A stretch of 64,000 nucleotides of DNA from positions 43,332-107,331 of the forward strand of contig ARYC01017745.1 in the NCBI GenBank assembly GCA_000711775.1, read 5' to 3'. How positions within the stretch are numbered: position 1 is the stretch's first letter; every line of letters starts with the position of its first letter. The stretch is from Oxytricha trifallax. Taxonomy: Eukaryota; Ciliophora; Spirotrichea; Sporadotrichida; Oxytrichidae. A program made the position numbers and the translations under genes. The notes under the pieces are model-generated. The model was given only the letters and a program-made list of their open reading frames with translations, was not told where the DNA came from and searched no databases. Positions 34,713-49,263 of the stretch are shown here, piece after piece.

Positions 34713-35915
34713 TATCACTAATATTATCAGGTTTTAAGCTTTATCAATATGAAGTTTCTCTATGTGTTTGTTAAACACTTAAATCTTCTAGAGTATTTAA
34801 GTAAACTGTCCTAATATTTATTAAATCTACTCAATTATTCCTTTATAATTAATGTAGATGTCTTAATTTCTTGATCTCCACTTGTAAACATCAAATTTAA
34901 AAATTAAAATTGCTAAATAGATTTTTTTACCTCCGAAATGTATTTAATCTAATCGTTTAGAAGACTAAACTTCTCCCACAATAAAGTTAAATACTATCCA
35001 TGATTAATCTAGCAATACATGAAATTATTTTATAATTGAAATTAAATATCTTAATGTAACTTAAGTAATTATTATTTTAAGATTTTCTTATGGTAACACT
35101 TTAATTAATAATAGTAATTTGATCACTAATGTTTCTGGGGATCTCTAACGATAATATATATGTTAATTTATAAGGATCAAGCCCTTTTCAACTAATTCTT
35201 AAGTTTTTATCTTCAGTTGTTGTTAAAGATGTTTAGATCTTTTTCCATAGCGAATCTGTTTTTTCTCCTACTTATTACTATTCTACTTTTTCTTTCTTAT
35301 TTTACTTATCTCAGCACTTACAATTATCATTTTGAGAGTCATTAAAGTCTCATAAAAAATCGATATATGTTTATTCTTCTAATAATAAATTTCTTTAACT
35401 TAAGTGATTCTTGTGCTAGTTAATGTTTAACGAATGTAATTAAAGAATGTTCATAATATCTTATAATTAAAGAATTGGGAGAAAATAAGAATAATCACAT
35501 TAATAGAAATCATTGGCGTTAATGTATTTGTTTAGGGCTTATATTTTCGGAATAGTTATGAAATATGTATAAAAAAAAGTTATGAGGATATTACTTAATT
35601 ATTTCTGGTATAAATTTTATGAGATTCTAGTTTCTTGGTCAATCTATTCAGATATTGATTAGATACCGATAAATGACATATCATTATATTTGATACGTGC
35701 TTACTTTAACCTTCCATATTTAATAAGGACGACTTTCTTTTTGTTTTAGCTATTTCATCAGTCAATCTCTGAATGAATAAAAGGTATCTGGACGTGTGTT
35801 GAGTTAGAGATCAACTCTTTATTGCTAATATAATTTAGTTGAATAAAAGTTAAAGAGTTTACAAAAGTATTTAATAGGCAACTTTTAAGGTTCAGCTTTA
35901 GATATGGGATTTTCT
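34713..35915. other. AT-rich DNA, no gene seen
   Basis: AT-rich with a few pyrimidine-rich stretches on the plus strand. No convincing frame or repeat. Confidence 0.35.
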
Positions 35916-36276
35916 TCAGCTAGCTTCTTGGTGATGGGCAATGACTGTCATGAAAAGCGTTTTTGCCTCTATCCTTAACTTGTTTAGATTTATATATTTA
36001 GGTATGTAAGGAGAAGGTGGTATTTTAGGCATTGATCTTCCTTTTAGGTGATTGGCTATTCTTTCATTGCTAAATTGTTCTCTTTCTCATTTCAGTACTT
36101 GCTCTTTCATTATTGATTAGTTCTCATTGAACTAAAATATTGTTAGGGAATGGGGATATTGATTTAATTGTAAATATAGGGAGGATGTCCTTGTCCATGT
36201 TTTTCTTGATTGCTTCTATACTATCGTCATCTTGCCATTCTAATTCTGAATTAGAATCTTATGATGAATTTTAGTC
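35916..36276 (-). pseudogene. Unidentified gene relic beside the ARF unit
   Basis: The minus strand reads DSNSELEWQDDDSIEAIKKN and MDKDILPIFTIKSISPFPN. After a one-base frame change it reads FQFNENQSIMKEQVLK, then a TGA, then EREQFSNERIANHLKGRSMP, KIPPSPYIPKYINLNKLRIE and a TGA at 35916. One frameshift and one internal TGA separate three protein-like blocks that join naturally, so this is a once-functional gene of about 120 residues or the 3' end of a larger one. Function unknown. It lies just outside the left arm of the ARF unit. Confidence 0.45.
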
Positions 36277-36321
36277 ATTATATAAATATGAATGTAGATT
36301 ATTAAATTTGAGTCAGTGTAT

Positions 36322-36999
<678 letters not shown>

Positions 37000-37002
37000 T
37001 AT

Positions 37003-40000
37003 AGGAAAAAATTGGGCATCTTGACTAGATTTATATACAACTTCATCCAAATATCCGGTGGTGTATTGTTTGTATTGAGAAATCGTAGTCTTTTAAAGTA
37101 TGGACGTTTTGGCTGCAATTGATTATATTGATACCTCATAGATTCATGATTCATTAACTAGTTAGTTGAACTCGATCTAAAAGTTTCCTTTAAAGTTTTA
37201 AAAAGATCTGGTTTTTAATTAGGTGATTATGAGTATTGTCGTACATCTCACAAGTTCACATCTAATTAAATAATTCTTAATTTTAATATGAATTTATATA
37301 ATTGAAACAGCATGCAGAGTAATAAAAATTATAATAAATTCCCCTCAACCATTTCTAATACATAAATAAAAACACCAGTTATATTTAGAGATTTCCGTGA
37401 ACTTTATTTCGTTTTATTTTATATCAATTATGGAAAGATCAATCTTTATATTACTTATTTTTACTTTTAACGAGCTTGTATATTGAACAATCCTCATTTT
37501 AATTGTTTATATTTACAATCAATTGATTTTATTGTAATTAATTAGCATCTGAAGATCCTAATAAAACCATCAGGTGACAATAAACAAAACATTTACATAT
37601 TATATCATGCATAATTTATTTGTAAATTTCATTGTAAACTAGTTTTAATAGAATTCAATGAAAATCATTCAAAGTTTCATCATTAAATAAAGTTTTAAAG
37701 CGATAATGATAGTTTTCTTTTCTCATTGCTAGCGTGATACTTGAAGACAGGGAATAAAAAAGTCACAAGAGATAATATTGAAATGCATATAGATCAGAAT
37801 AATAAACAATTACATATTAGGAAATTGAAGTTGTAAGGCAGCTAAACCTAGAAATTTCAAATTAAAGTTGTTTTGAAATTTACTCTATATTTTAATGTTA
37901 AGGAAACTGCTTGTATTTCAATAGAATAATACATTTCTATAGTTTTTTTTAAAAAGGAATTAGAAATAATTTTCGAACAAATTTGTATCATTAATTATTA
38001 TTGGTACTTCATTTATTTTAAACTATCTTAATTGATATAAAATATCAGCAATTAAATTATTTTACAAATTATAGAATTATAATAGTCTTTCTTATTTCAA
38101 ATAAACATTACAATAAATGCCAAATCAATTAATTGCAAAGGTTTGATTACCCTATATAAATTCGAAAATCTATACTTTAAATATATATAAATATTGAATA
38201 ATGTCAAACGAAAATGTAGTATATCACTTGAAACTAAACGAATTTTAAACATTTATTTTCTAAGAATATTTCAAATAAACTACAATAATAGTCACAATGC
38301 AAACTAGTTGAAATAAGATACGAGATACAACTTCTATATCAACAATCAAACAGGAATCATACTTCGTCTTCCAATCATAAGAATAAATTAACTAAGCATT
38401 TATGTTTTGTGAATATTCATTTGTCGCTATTTAATTCTAGCTATTTCATTGAATAGAATAATTAGGTCAAGTAACGAGAATTTTGATTATAATCTTCGTT
38501 TATCGCGAAACACTGTATTCATATAAATATATATTTATTATGCTTATCTAAGTTTTAAATTAGTGACTAGGCAACGAAAGTGTGATCTTCTTACCATGCA
38601 ATTGAAGAATCTTGGTTCGAACTCCTAGCTTCGTCAATCTCTTCCCTTTAACTTGTCAATCATATGATATACATACTGATCACTGACTGATAAACTATTT
38701 CAATTTGCAGTTGTCAATATTGTTATATATGGTTGGAATAAATTACTTAAGAATACCCCACTGCTGCTTATAATTGATAAATTACATTGAATTACCTTAA
38801 AATATGACTACTTATTTACTATGTATAAGTTTTCTTTTCAAATAAATCAAACCAAGTAATTAAGTTCACTTGGTAAATTAAAATATTGAATGAATAACGA
38901 ACTATAAAATATTCCAAGAAGGTATTTGAAAAAGCCTCACAAAATAGTAGTGTGAAATAAATAAATGTTACTCATATTAGAATAAGTATAGTAGCAGAAT
39001 TAACTTAACTAAAACTAAGAATAATAAGCTGATTATATAAAGAATTTAATATTACCTGGAATTCACTAATGTATGAAAAATTCAGAATATTATTCTCTAA
39101 GAGATTGATTTAATATAAATAGTTAGTAAAGCGTGAAAGAATAACACGCGCATAGTAGTATAACTAAGCTGTTATTACTTATTTATTTTTTCTTCAAAAT
39201 TCTTTTTTTATTTTTTTGGTAATACTGTACACATTGTTAATAAATTACAATATGCATCTCTTTATTCTACCATACAATAAAAAAATAAACAATAATTTAA
39301 TTTACCTATATTATTGAAGTAAGTATTGATATTGATAAGCTTATTAAAATAAATTATATTTAGAATTTCTTTTGATATTTTTTCAAACCATTTCTGTAGT
39401 ACACTCACTGTATAACAACTTGATGTAAAATATTGGGTAATTATAGTAAATGTGGATATATTTTGTTGGCAAAGAAAAGCACTGAATTAATTATTTGGGG
39501 AGATAATCTTGACAAGTTACATAAAAGCTATTGCATAAAATGTATATTTAAGTCATCTAAATTTTGTGAGAGATACTATTAAATCATAAATGCACTAATT
39601 TTTATAGGTAAAACAGTAATTTATTATAAAAAATTTATTGAAAATTCACGATATAATCGCTTACAATAGTAAATTAACATTAATAAAAACATAATGTTAA
39701 GCTTAAACAAAAATTAACATCATCAAGAATCATTTCTTACTTTATCTTAAGCATATACCACGTGAAGAATTTTTATATTTATTAACAAATTTAGGTTAAT
39801 AAGGATTTAGTCGAAGTTTAAAAAGACTTTGCTAAGTCTTTTTCTCTGATCTTCACTTTCAATTTATAGAGAGAAGCATTGGTTTAAAATATTAAAGAAA
39901 ATTATTCAAATCTGTAAAAATGTTCATTAATCTCTAATTTTTTTTAAATTAAAAATATTTATATTAATAGTAATTAATTTTATAAAAGAGAGATTAATAA

Positions 40001-42487
40001 GAAAGTTATTGCGAGGGAAATCAATGCAATTTTTATGGATGTGTTAAATAAAGATGCAGATATTATTGAGATGTTATTAAGAACATAAATTGATTGTAAT
40101 GCATGTATTTGAATAGTATTTCATGAAGAATATTAGGTAAACTAAATTATTAACACTACTCTTATAAAGAAGGAATGTAGATATCTTCATTGAAATGTTT
40201 CTGAGAAATCAATCATTTAAATTTATAATTTCTGGTTAAATCATATATACAAATAGAAATTATAAAGATACATCTTATCTTATTTATTAATAACTCCTTT
40301 ATTATTAAATTTACTGTAATCTAGAGTTCTATAACAATATATAGAAAGTATACATATTGAGGTGTCTGGAGGGCATAATATAAATGTTCTCAATATAATA
40401 TAAATTAATATTTTTCACAATTACTTACAATATCTAATCTAAACTTATGATTGAGCACTTTTTATATTGAATTCATCTCCAATCTTTATTTTTTCAAAAC
40501 TTTTACGACTATTTCATCCATTAGATGTTTTTTATTTCTATAATGATAGAACTAATATCATTAATTAAAACATTCTTAATTGTTAATATAAGACTATTTT
40601 ATTATTTTCTACAATTTTATATTGTCTTTTTAGATTCAGGTGAAATTGTTTTATTCTTGTTATGGTTGAGAAATGGGAAATATCAAATGTTCAAATAATT
40701 ATAAAAATGAGAAATTTAGCAAATAACTTGGCTATTTAAAAATAAGATCCCAAAATATTTGAAATACATCTGCATGAAGTTAATTAGAAATTGAAATATT
40801 ATGAGTGATACCTCAACATAATTTATGAAAGCTATTCATTATGCATAAAAGTTAGTAGTCTAATCTCACGAATCAATGGATAATTTCATATAGTATTAAT
40901 AATATTTAGACTCATAGATTTAATAGTAAAAAAGAGATTTATTTTTGATACGAGGAAGGTGTTTCGTTTATTAAATTTCTTATAATTATTCTAATTTCCA
41001 TTTGAATCAGATAGACTTTGCTGATATATAGTTTTAAGATCTATAGTTTTAAACATTGTTTGTATTTCTAACCAGTTCTATGTCTTTTTCTTTATCATAT
41101 CCTTTAAGTAATTTTCCCTATTAATATGTCATATTATAAAAGCATTTGCCAAAGTACCTGGCTAGTATATGAAAATTACTTACAATTTCATTAATATAAA
41201 AACTATTTATCTTCAGAGATTCTTCACTCCTATAGGAAATATTTTTGTAAAAGTTGTATTTTACTATTGAGGATGAAGCTTTTGATGTTTATGTATTCCT
41301 CTGATTTGTTAAGATGAATTATCACTTCAAAATCTATATCAGAATATATTTAAAAAAGATTAGGATTTAGTTGGGTTGGAAGGTACTTACTGCCATCTGA
41401 ATCAATTAATTATTCGTAATTTTATAAAATATTTTAGTTATATATAAAATAATGCGTCTATATCTTTATCATAACTCAATTATGGATCTTAAAAAAGCGA
41501 GTAGCATCTTTAAGTTGATGCCATATTATTGTTTGCTTTAAAGTTCTTATAGTAAGTTACTTCAATGTTTCCTACTGAGATTAGAAGTAGTTCTGGATTT
41601 AAATTTAGTCGTATCAAGCGAATTTTCCAAAATAATGTGTACTTATTTAATTAAGATAATGAAATTTGAAACATTAATAGTTATTAATATTCGTATAAGC
41701 AAAGTAAATAAGAATAACCTTAATTCTAGAGATAGCTATAAAAAATCAATCAAATTTAGCGGGAGTCTTGTAGAAAGAGTGTTATAATGAAATTTGAAAT
41801 TTAATTCTTAAGATGTTATTTCTAGAATCGTTGTACAAAATTAATGTATATATTGAGCAATAAATGTTAACTTGAGCGAAAGTACTAGATAGCTTTAATT
41901 AAAAAAAAAATAATTAATAAATAATACAGAAACCGTAGTCTGAAGTTAATCTACTAATATTTATAATATAATTAGCTTTAAAAGACATCTATAAAGTTTT
42001 AGAGCCATACTATAACATAATTTAAAACTAATTAATATCAGTATATTAATAAATTAAAAGAAATTATTATCATTAATTTTATTTAATATATTAATGGCAA
42101 GGAAGAACCAAACAATGAAAGGGTAAAGAGTCTAAATTTGATATTAAAACTCATTTTTATAAATCAATTATATTCCTTTTTTTTTCAATTCTCTGTTGAA
42201 CATCAATTTCATTATAATTAATATACGGTTCATATTGTGATTAAACATTTATAGTAATTGAAAAAAAACATAAATATTTTTAATTTAACTAATATTTTCA
42301 TTAATAAAACATCACTACACTAAACATAGGCGAAATAGATTTTGAAGGAGATATAGTTTAATAAGATCCATTTAAGATATTGTTAACTTTGAAATAGAAT
42401 ATCACGAATGTTCTTAAGTAAACATAATTCTATAATATCAATAGTGGAGACATATCTTATCTTTGCTTTGTTGAAACTTCAGCATAG
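37003..42487. other. Long AT-rich stretch, no gene assigned
   Basis: About 5.5 kb with almost no coding signal. A tRNA-like 3' end (GGTTCGAACTCC, then CTTCGTC) lies at 38609-38635 but has no matching 5' half. A short plus-strand patch near 40020-40110 reads REINAIFMDVLNKDADIIEM, vaguely ankyrin-like, and another near 41465-41600 reads MDLKKASSIFKLMPYYCLLQ. Both are within what chance allows in a one-stop code. No inverted ends found. Confidence 0.35.
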
Positions 42488-44628
42488 ATGTCTGAGAATT
42501 CAAAATTTTCAGTTGAATTAGAACAAATCTAGAATGACTTGGCTCTCATCCAGATGTTCAAATCCTTCTATAGAAGACATCCCTAGTTAATATCATATTA
42601 AGAAGGAAGGCAAAGTATTGGTAAGCTTATTATTAATCAAATTATGATAGGATTCTTAGAAAAAAGTATGAAGAAATAAGACAGAAAGCAACCGTTGACA
42701 AATGGCACATGTTTGTGAATATAGCCATTCATCTGTTACAATCCTTCAAATTTCCCTTTTACTAGTTCAAAGCAATGGCAAAAGTTTTTCGGAGATTCTT
42801 TAAGAAGCGAAATATCTTCTTTGATTTTCGTTCTTGTACTCTACAACTCAATATCGCTGACCTTTGAGCATAAATCGTTCTCCTAAAGTAAAAAGTAATA
42901 AGTTATTCTATAATGATATTGATTTAATTTTAGGAGTGGCTAACATTCCTAAAATAAATAAAAATTGAAAGAACATCAAGGTTGCTACAGCCTTAACACA
43001 AATCATAAATGTGTTAAATGCTTAGAGATAAGCTTCTAAGACTTTGATTTAAAATACTAAATGCCTTCAGAAAATTCAATAAAGTTCTTCTTGTCTTGAT
43101 GATGGCTTTAACTAAAATTTTTAAGCAACGTTTGTTAAACTTTTAGAGATCTATGCAATGAGGGTACGACAACATATTTTAGATTTTAATAATAATGACA
43201 TATTGAATAAAAAAGTCAATCAATAATATATATATATTTACTTAATATTAAGTTCATGAATATCTTATTCAAGCCTCAGTATACGCCAACGAAGCCAATT
43301 CAACTTTAGACGTTGTGAAAAAGAAACTTACCAACTTTACTTTACAAGCATTCACACAGTTATATTAGAAGGAATAGTCTGCAAATTTTTAACACGAACT
43401 TTCAAAGCCTGATATTACAAAAAGTTGAAATGCCAAATTTTGATATATAACTGAACTTTCCATAACATAAATAAAGACAGGTCTGTACCATAATAGAGGG
43501 AATATAAGGAGTCTTGCTAGAAAATACCAAGATATTCTCAAAGTACTTTTCTAATAAAATATTGCTACTCCCACTAAAAACACCAATACTCTGTGAGAGA
43601 ACTTTTGTGGTTAAATATTCCACACCTTGAGAAATCTTAAACTTTAGTTATAAAACTTATAAATACTCTCGATCTAAAGCTAAAATAACTAATGACACAT
43701 TTTAAGACTTCAACATAATTATAATTAGAGGATATCCAAAAATACAAGTAGAACTATAAATTAATTATTTCGTTGTGGCAAGGATGTTGAAAACAAAGTA
43801 AAAATATTTGAAAATACAAATGGAACTTACAAATTAAACTCCCATTAAAAAGGACTTAATTCTTAACATTAAGCATACGCTGGAAAGTCTTTGGTACTGC
43901 TAAGTTAGCTATTATTACTTCCTTTTTAAGATAAATTAAAGCATTTAATTAATAAACTTACATATTTACTTATAATCGTTTTTTATATCTGATTATTTTA
44001 TTTAAATTAAATAGCATTAGATAATAATTCACAATTCAAAGATAGAGCAAATATAATAATATAATTATCACTAGGTATTATAAATAAGTTATTTTTAGAT
44101 ATTTTCATTTTAATAATTGAAGTATTAATGTTTATCAGGAATTGAAATCAAAGAGGCGAAAGAAACATGGATTGAAAGAATGAACTAATATGGCAACATT
44201 TAAATGAAGACATAGACTTTGATTCAACGATCTTAAACACATATGTAGACTATTATTGGGATAAAATTATAATGAGAATCGACATAGTTTCTCAAATAGA
44301 TCACGAAAACAAAAACTATGAAAAAGATTCAGCGAAAGTAGAAGTAATCACCAGAATTAAAGGCTATCTTTTCTATGGAATCATTTATAAAAATTCAGGG
44401 AACAAATCTGACAAATAGGGAACTAAAGAAATGGAAAGAGTAAATGTCAAAAAGAGAAAGAGGAACAGCTAAAACAGCAAAAACATTTCGAGATAGTTAA
44501 GAAGAGGAATAAGCAAAAAATGCATAAATGGAGAAAAAAAGAGTTAAAAAAGCGGAGAAAATGCTGCTTGTCACCGAACTCAGATGATTGCACTTGTATT
44601 TAAATTCTTTGCTAATTCAAGTATTTGA
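42488..44628 (+). pseudogene. Multi-exon-looking unidentified gene or relic
   Basis: Plus-strand blocks in changing frames look like exons. Block 1 (from ATG 42488): MSENSKFSVELEQIQNDLAL, then QMFKSFYRRHPQL. Block 2 (about 42680-42875): VDKWHMFVNIAIHLLQSFKF, then KVFRRFFKKRNIFFDFRSC. Block 3 (about 42935-43100): SLNTNHKCVKCLEISFQDF. Block 4 (43105-43215): LDDGFNQNFQATFVKLLEIY. Block 5 (43255-43410): LIQASVYANEANSTLDVVKK. Block 6 (43420-43625): GVLLENTKIFSKYFSNKILL. A last block (44180-44628) reads LNEDIDFDSTILNTYVDYYW, then KVEVITRIKGYLFYGIIYKN, and ends at TGA 44626. GT..AG candidates of about 35-55 bp occur at several joints (for example GTAAAAAG..TTTTAG near 42889-42934). Not every joint is explained, so decay is also possible. 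No family recognised. Confidence 0.4.
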
Positions 44629-45489
44629 GATTATTATCTTTTAATGCTGCTTACCAATACTTATAGCAGTTTTAATGTTTATAAAAGTAAAAGTAAAAAT
44701 TTATTTTATTAAAATATATTTATTTTAAAGTTTATTAACAATTATAGAAAAAAGAATTAATCTAAAGCAATCTTTACTCAACTATAAATATTTTTTCTCT
44801 CTTTTACCAAAATGTAATTAATGTCATAATAATATTAGTAAATTAAATCATTCTTTAATTAATATTAAGACTATATTATTTTAAGATCAACTTGCAAAAA
44901 TGAAAATTAAAATTAATATTTAAATTATTACAAAATATAACTTTAAATAGATCAGAAAATTTGACAAAACATAAGCAAATATTCTCAATAAATATATGAA
45001 ATTTAGTTAATATCACGATATAGTTATAAATATTAAATTTAATTAAATTTAAATTATATAAACTATTTTAATTTTTAAATAGAAAGTATTTGAATTTTTA
45101 AGTCTATTTGTTTTTACTCCACTATACCATAAGAAAATGTAAATTATATTTATATGTTTAAGTTAAGTATATAAACAGTATAATTCAAATAGAAGTAATG
45201 TAATATAATGCATTTGAATTATAAAAAAAGTAAAAAGAGGCAATATTTGAAAATTAATACGAAAATTACTTTTAAAAAAACTAATAATATAACGGATAAA
45301 AACAAAATTAAGATTTAAACAAAATGTCTATAATGAAATATTGAATTTTAAAAATTTTTAATTATTAAAAAAAATTAAAAATAAATTTGGCTTCATGTTC
45401 CATTTCCTAGACTCGAATAACACACTTTTATCATTTTCTAAAAGATTAAAACTGCTTTCCGAAACTTTTCGACTACGCACTATTTTAAA
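44629..45489. other. AT-rich DNA, no gene seen
   Basis: AT-rich with poly-A/poly-T runs; nothing recognisable before the paralogue relic. Confidence 0.4.
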
Positions 45490-45690
45490 TTATGGAGTGA
45501 TGATGACTAAAACTTTATTAAAAAGGAGATATGGATAAGGCATGACGACGAACGAGGCCCAGGAAGATTCGATGTTACTCAAATGGCGTTTCGGAGGCAT
45601 AGTAGCCCGAGAAGGAACTGAAACTCTTTTTTTCACTATCCCAGTTAATTGGCATCTTTATCTTGGGTTTCTTAGGTAAATAGAAGTCAT
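45490..45690 (+). pseudogene. Relic of a conserved protein family, paralogue of 25437-25640
   Basis: The plus strand matches the minus strand of 25437-25640. Shared coding anchors are PGRFDVTQM (about 45559-45585) and FLGKQK near the end. Between the anchors the frame changes, and a TGA follows RRN. It stands out as GC-richer than the surrounding DNA. The two copies are 20 kb apart in opposite orientation. Family not recognised. Confidence 0.5.
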
Positions 45691-48600
45691 AATTAAAAAA
45701 TATTTAATGGTTCACGAGATAGCTTTGCCAGAAGTTTAATATAATTTTACTATAAAAAGATTGTTTAAATACGAAAATCATCTGTCTCTCTTCATATGTT
45801 TTTTAAAAATTCCATAAATTTAAGCATACCTTATTGTCTTACTGATGAAGTATGTATTCTGAGATGAGTTCAGTTTTTAAATAAATTTACGATTAATTAT
45901 ATTATAACTTTGTTTATAGTTCAAATCATTTCTTTTATATAATTGCAATCATTTTTTTATATAAAAAATTACTATTTATTTAAGTTCAATAAATTAATTG
46001 TTTTTTAATTCCAATTAAAATTAAATTTTAATAATAACTGAAATATATGAAGAAGTCAATTTTTCTGATATATGATTTTATATACACCAATTTTTATAAT
46101 TAGTATTAAAATACCAATTATAGTTTAAATATTAAACTATAACCATATTTTAATATATTTCTTAATATCAATATTATTTTATGTTATTTATCATTATTTA
46201 TTTTTGTATAAATTTTGATGTTAGTATTCTTCAAATAAATTTATTCCCTTAATCTTAAGTTATCTATTATTTTTCATTCCTATTACTCTTTTGCTTCCTA
46301 TTTTTCACATTTAATATAAGAATTTATTTGAGAAACTTCAGATTATAACTACAATATATATATATATATACATATATTCAATCTTTTTATTGATAATTTT
46401 ATATAAAATTTCTTTGCTTCATTAGATTTTATTGAATAACTATTAATAAAAACAATTACCATTAAGGCTTTTTTCAATACTTATTTACTAATAAATTCCT
46501 TTCTTAGTCAGCATATTTTTCGAAAGTTTGATTACATTTTAGTTTACAGTTTTTTTATATATTAAGCATATAATTCGGAATATAATCAGTAGAACTATGA
46601 CAATCTCAATAACAAATGCAATGAAGAAAGGAGATTAAAGTTAGTTAAGTGTGCTCAAACTAATTTTATTAAAATTTTAGAGATAAAGTAAGAGAACCTG
46701 TGAAATATTCAATGCTTCTAGTGAATTTTGAGGTATTAGAAGTTTTGTGCTGTAAGGGTAAAAATAACATTAATAAAATAAACATTCTTACAAAATATAT
46801 ATACATCGCTTTAAAAGTACTAATACTAATATTCAAAGCGAAGAATTATGACACTGATATATAAACATAAATAGAAAAAAAAAGATTAAATAATACATTA
46901 ATGAAATTTTATAAATTTATATATTCAAGTAACATATATATATAAGAAAGTAACTATAGTTAATAATTATAGATTTAGAGTAGAATTATTGATAGTTATT
47001 ATAATGGTACTTTTATTTATTGCTTTAAAATGCATTATATTTTAAATCATGGAATATATAAAAAGAGTCAATAATGGAAAATAGAGAATCCCTCATTTTA
47101 TTAATCTTTGATTTCTTAGGTTTCTTCGTTTCTGTTGACTCTTGTCACTCATCAAGATAATGATATAGATATTATATTAACATTCTTAGATAATGATAAA
47201 ATTAATAAAGTTTTATATTAATATAAAAAATGAAAGTTATTAAATTAAAAAGTTAATAGGTTTACTTAATAAGATTAGTGACGATAAATAAAAAAATTAT
47301 GCACTTTCAAAATTAATAGATAGAGCCACTACTGGAAGATTTAAAATCCTCTACAATGTGATAAGATTAAATCCTTAGCCAAAAAGAGACTCCTACAGAC
47401 CGAGCTATTTTTCTTCTTTAACCTAAAAGCTAAGTCACTTGATGAACCTTTAAAAAAACGATGATTTCGAAGGCTTTTTATTAAAGCTGTGAAAATAAGA
47501 AATTGTACCATTAACAAATTTGAGATACCTAACTCTTTTTTATGCTGCTATTAAGGTTAACTGTTCTCTAAATTCAACTTACAGAACTAGACTTAGTTCA
47601 TACTTTCTCCATTGAGAAATTCAATCTACCTCCCCTTGTCCTCAACAATTTATCTAATAGGATTTCTTCACTAAGTAGATTTTGGAATAAGATTCTGTAT
47701 AGTCACTTCTCTTTAACATCATCTAATAAATTATTTAAAAAGATTTCAATATCCCAACTAAATATAAGTAGAGCATAATTGTTTCAACCAGAAACAATCA
47801 GAACCGCCTAAGAAATCCCAAAAACAATGCTTTGCCTAAATTTCACATACTAAATAGGAAAAATATATTTTAAAAAAGGGAAGATATACTTCCTATAATA
47901 AATATGATGATAAGATACTTTATACTTTATTCCAAAGATAATTTTGATCAGACATGCTCATAACAAATATCAAAGGCCACTACTCTTTAACACAGTCAAA
48001 GAACACGAATTAATCACACTAATTTATGTCACACCACTAAAGTAACTGAATAAATTCATTAATGTTAAACAATATGAGTAACTAAAGAAAATATAGGAAA
48101 CCTTAATTTCATGGCATAAGATTCATATTGGTATGTTATCTCATTGTTGTTTTTACCAAGAAGTCGATACCCCGATCAGATCCACATAAGAAATAGAGAT
48201 TTATAATAATTACTAGAAGAAATATAATTAACACTTAGTCCTGAGATTATTATTAACAATAATAGTTAAGGCCACAATACTCGATGAGACTAATATTAAA
48301 TTCGGTAGTAGAGTGAGAAGAAAAAGAAATTTGTATCACTAAAAATGTTTTCTCCTCCTGAGGACACATGAAACATATTATATAGGTTTAGTCATGCTCG
48401 AATTCTCTTTGAAATGCCAAATCCTATATTTAAGAATATACCAGCAACACACAATAATTTTACACTAAGTAAAGTTAAGCCAACTAAGATCATCCAGCAG
48501 AAGCGAAACAAAAGCATCAAGTAGAAGAAGAAGAAGGTAGTAGTTTCAGAGAGTTCAGATTAAACACCATTTAATAATGGTGCTTGACATTTACATGTCA

Positions 48601-49158
48601 CAAAATGGATAAGATCTGTGCTATCTGTCTCAATTTTATCTTTTAAATATTGCTTTTATTAATAAAGGAATGAAATACTTTAAAGATTAATCTATTTCTA
48701 GGATAATGGAAATGTTTAATTGGATTAATTTGAAAACTTCTATAGTTATTTAGTATTAACTTTGACCCTGATGTTTTAATTGATATTTGACAATTAAGAT
48801 CATAAAAATGTAATTAGTCTTCTTTAGAAATCTTGTTATCAATAATCATAATAATTACAAATTAATTCATAAATATAATATAATAATACATAAATAAGAG
48901 AAAGATACACTGAAATTAACTAATTTATAAAGATATTGGTTTGCTTATATAACATTTTTTACTTTGAAAATGATAAATATCCCACAACTTAATATGAAAA
49001 ATCTAATATATCTATCTATAGGGTTTTTATATTTAAAATATTCAACGTCTAAATTCTTTAAATATAAAACTTATGATTTAAATTTAAACTTTATCATCAT
49101 TATAAGGAGCAAATCATGATTTAAACTTTAGTTTATTCAAATATTAATCTAATATATC
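45691..49158. other. AT-rich DNA with one GC-richer patch
   Basis: 45.7-47.3 kb is very AT-rich with a TA run near 46355. From 47320 to 48640 the GC content rises, and plus-strand frames stay open for about 150 codons, but no block reads convincingly as protein. Open stretches of this length are expected when TGA is the only stop. From 48650 to the TBE the DNA is AT-rich again. Confidence 0.35.
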
Positions 49159-49263
49159 ATTCAAAACCCCAAAACCCCTTAGTGAGGTTTATAAGTGCTT
49201 TGATTTGTAGGGTATAGTTGGGGTCTTATTGGGGTTAGTAGAGAAATTAGGCCAATTTTCAAA

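Noticed and set aside
34700-34745. LKPDN and a nearby shifted IDFW/G, suggesting a protein kinase
   Set aside because: The motifs lie in different frames, and the surrounding residues do not fit a kinase domain.
38567-38640. tRNA-like sequence with GGTTCGAACTCC and CTTCGTC, like a tRNA-Ser 3' end
   Set aside because: The T-stem does not pair, and there is no D-arm or proper anticodon arm. At best an old tRNA remnant.
40010-40110. Ankyrin-like stretch ADIIEMLLRTQIDCNA
   Set aside because: A single weak repeat in an AT-rich frame is not enough to call an ankyrin protein.
47320-48640. Long plus-strand open frames of about 150 codons
   Set aside because: With TGA as the only stop, frames this long are expected by chance, and the translation does not look like protein.
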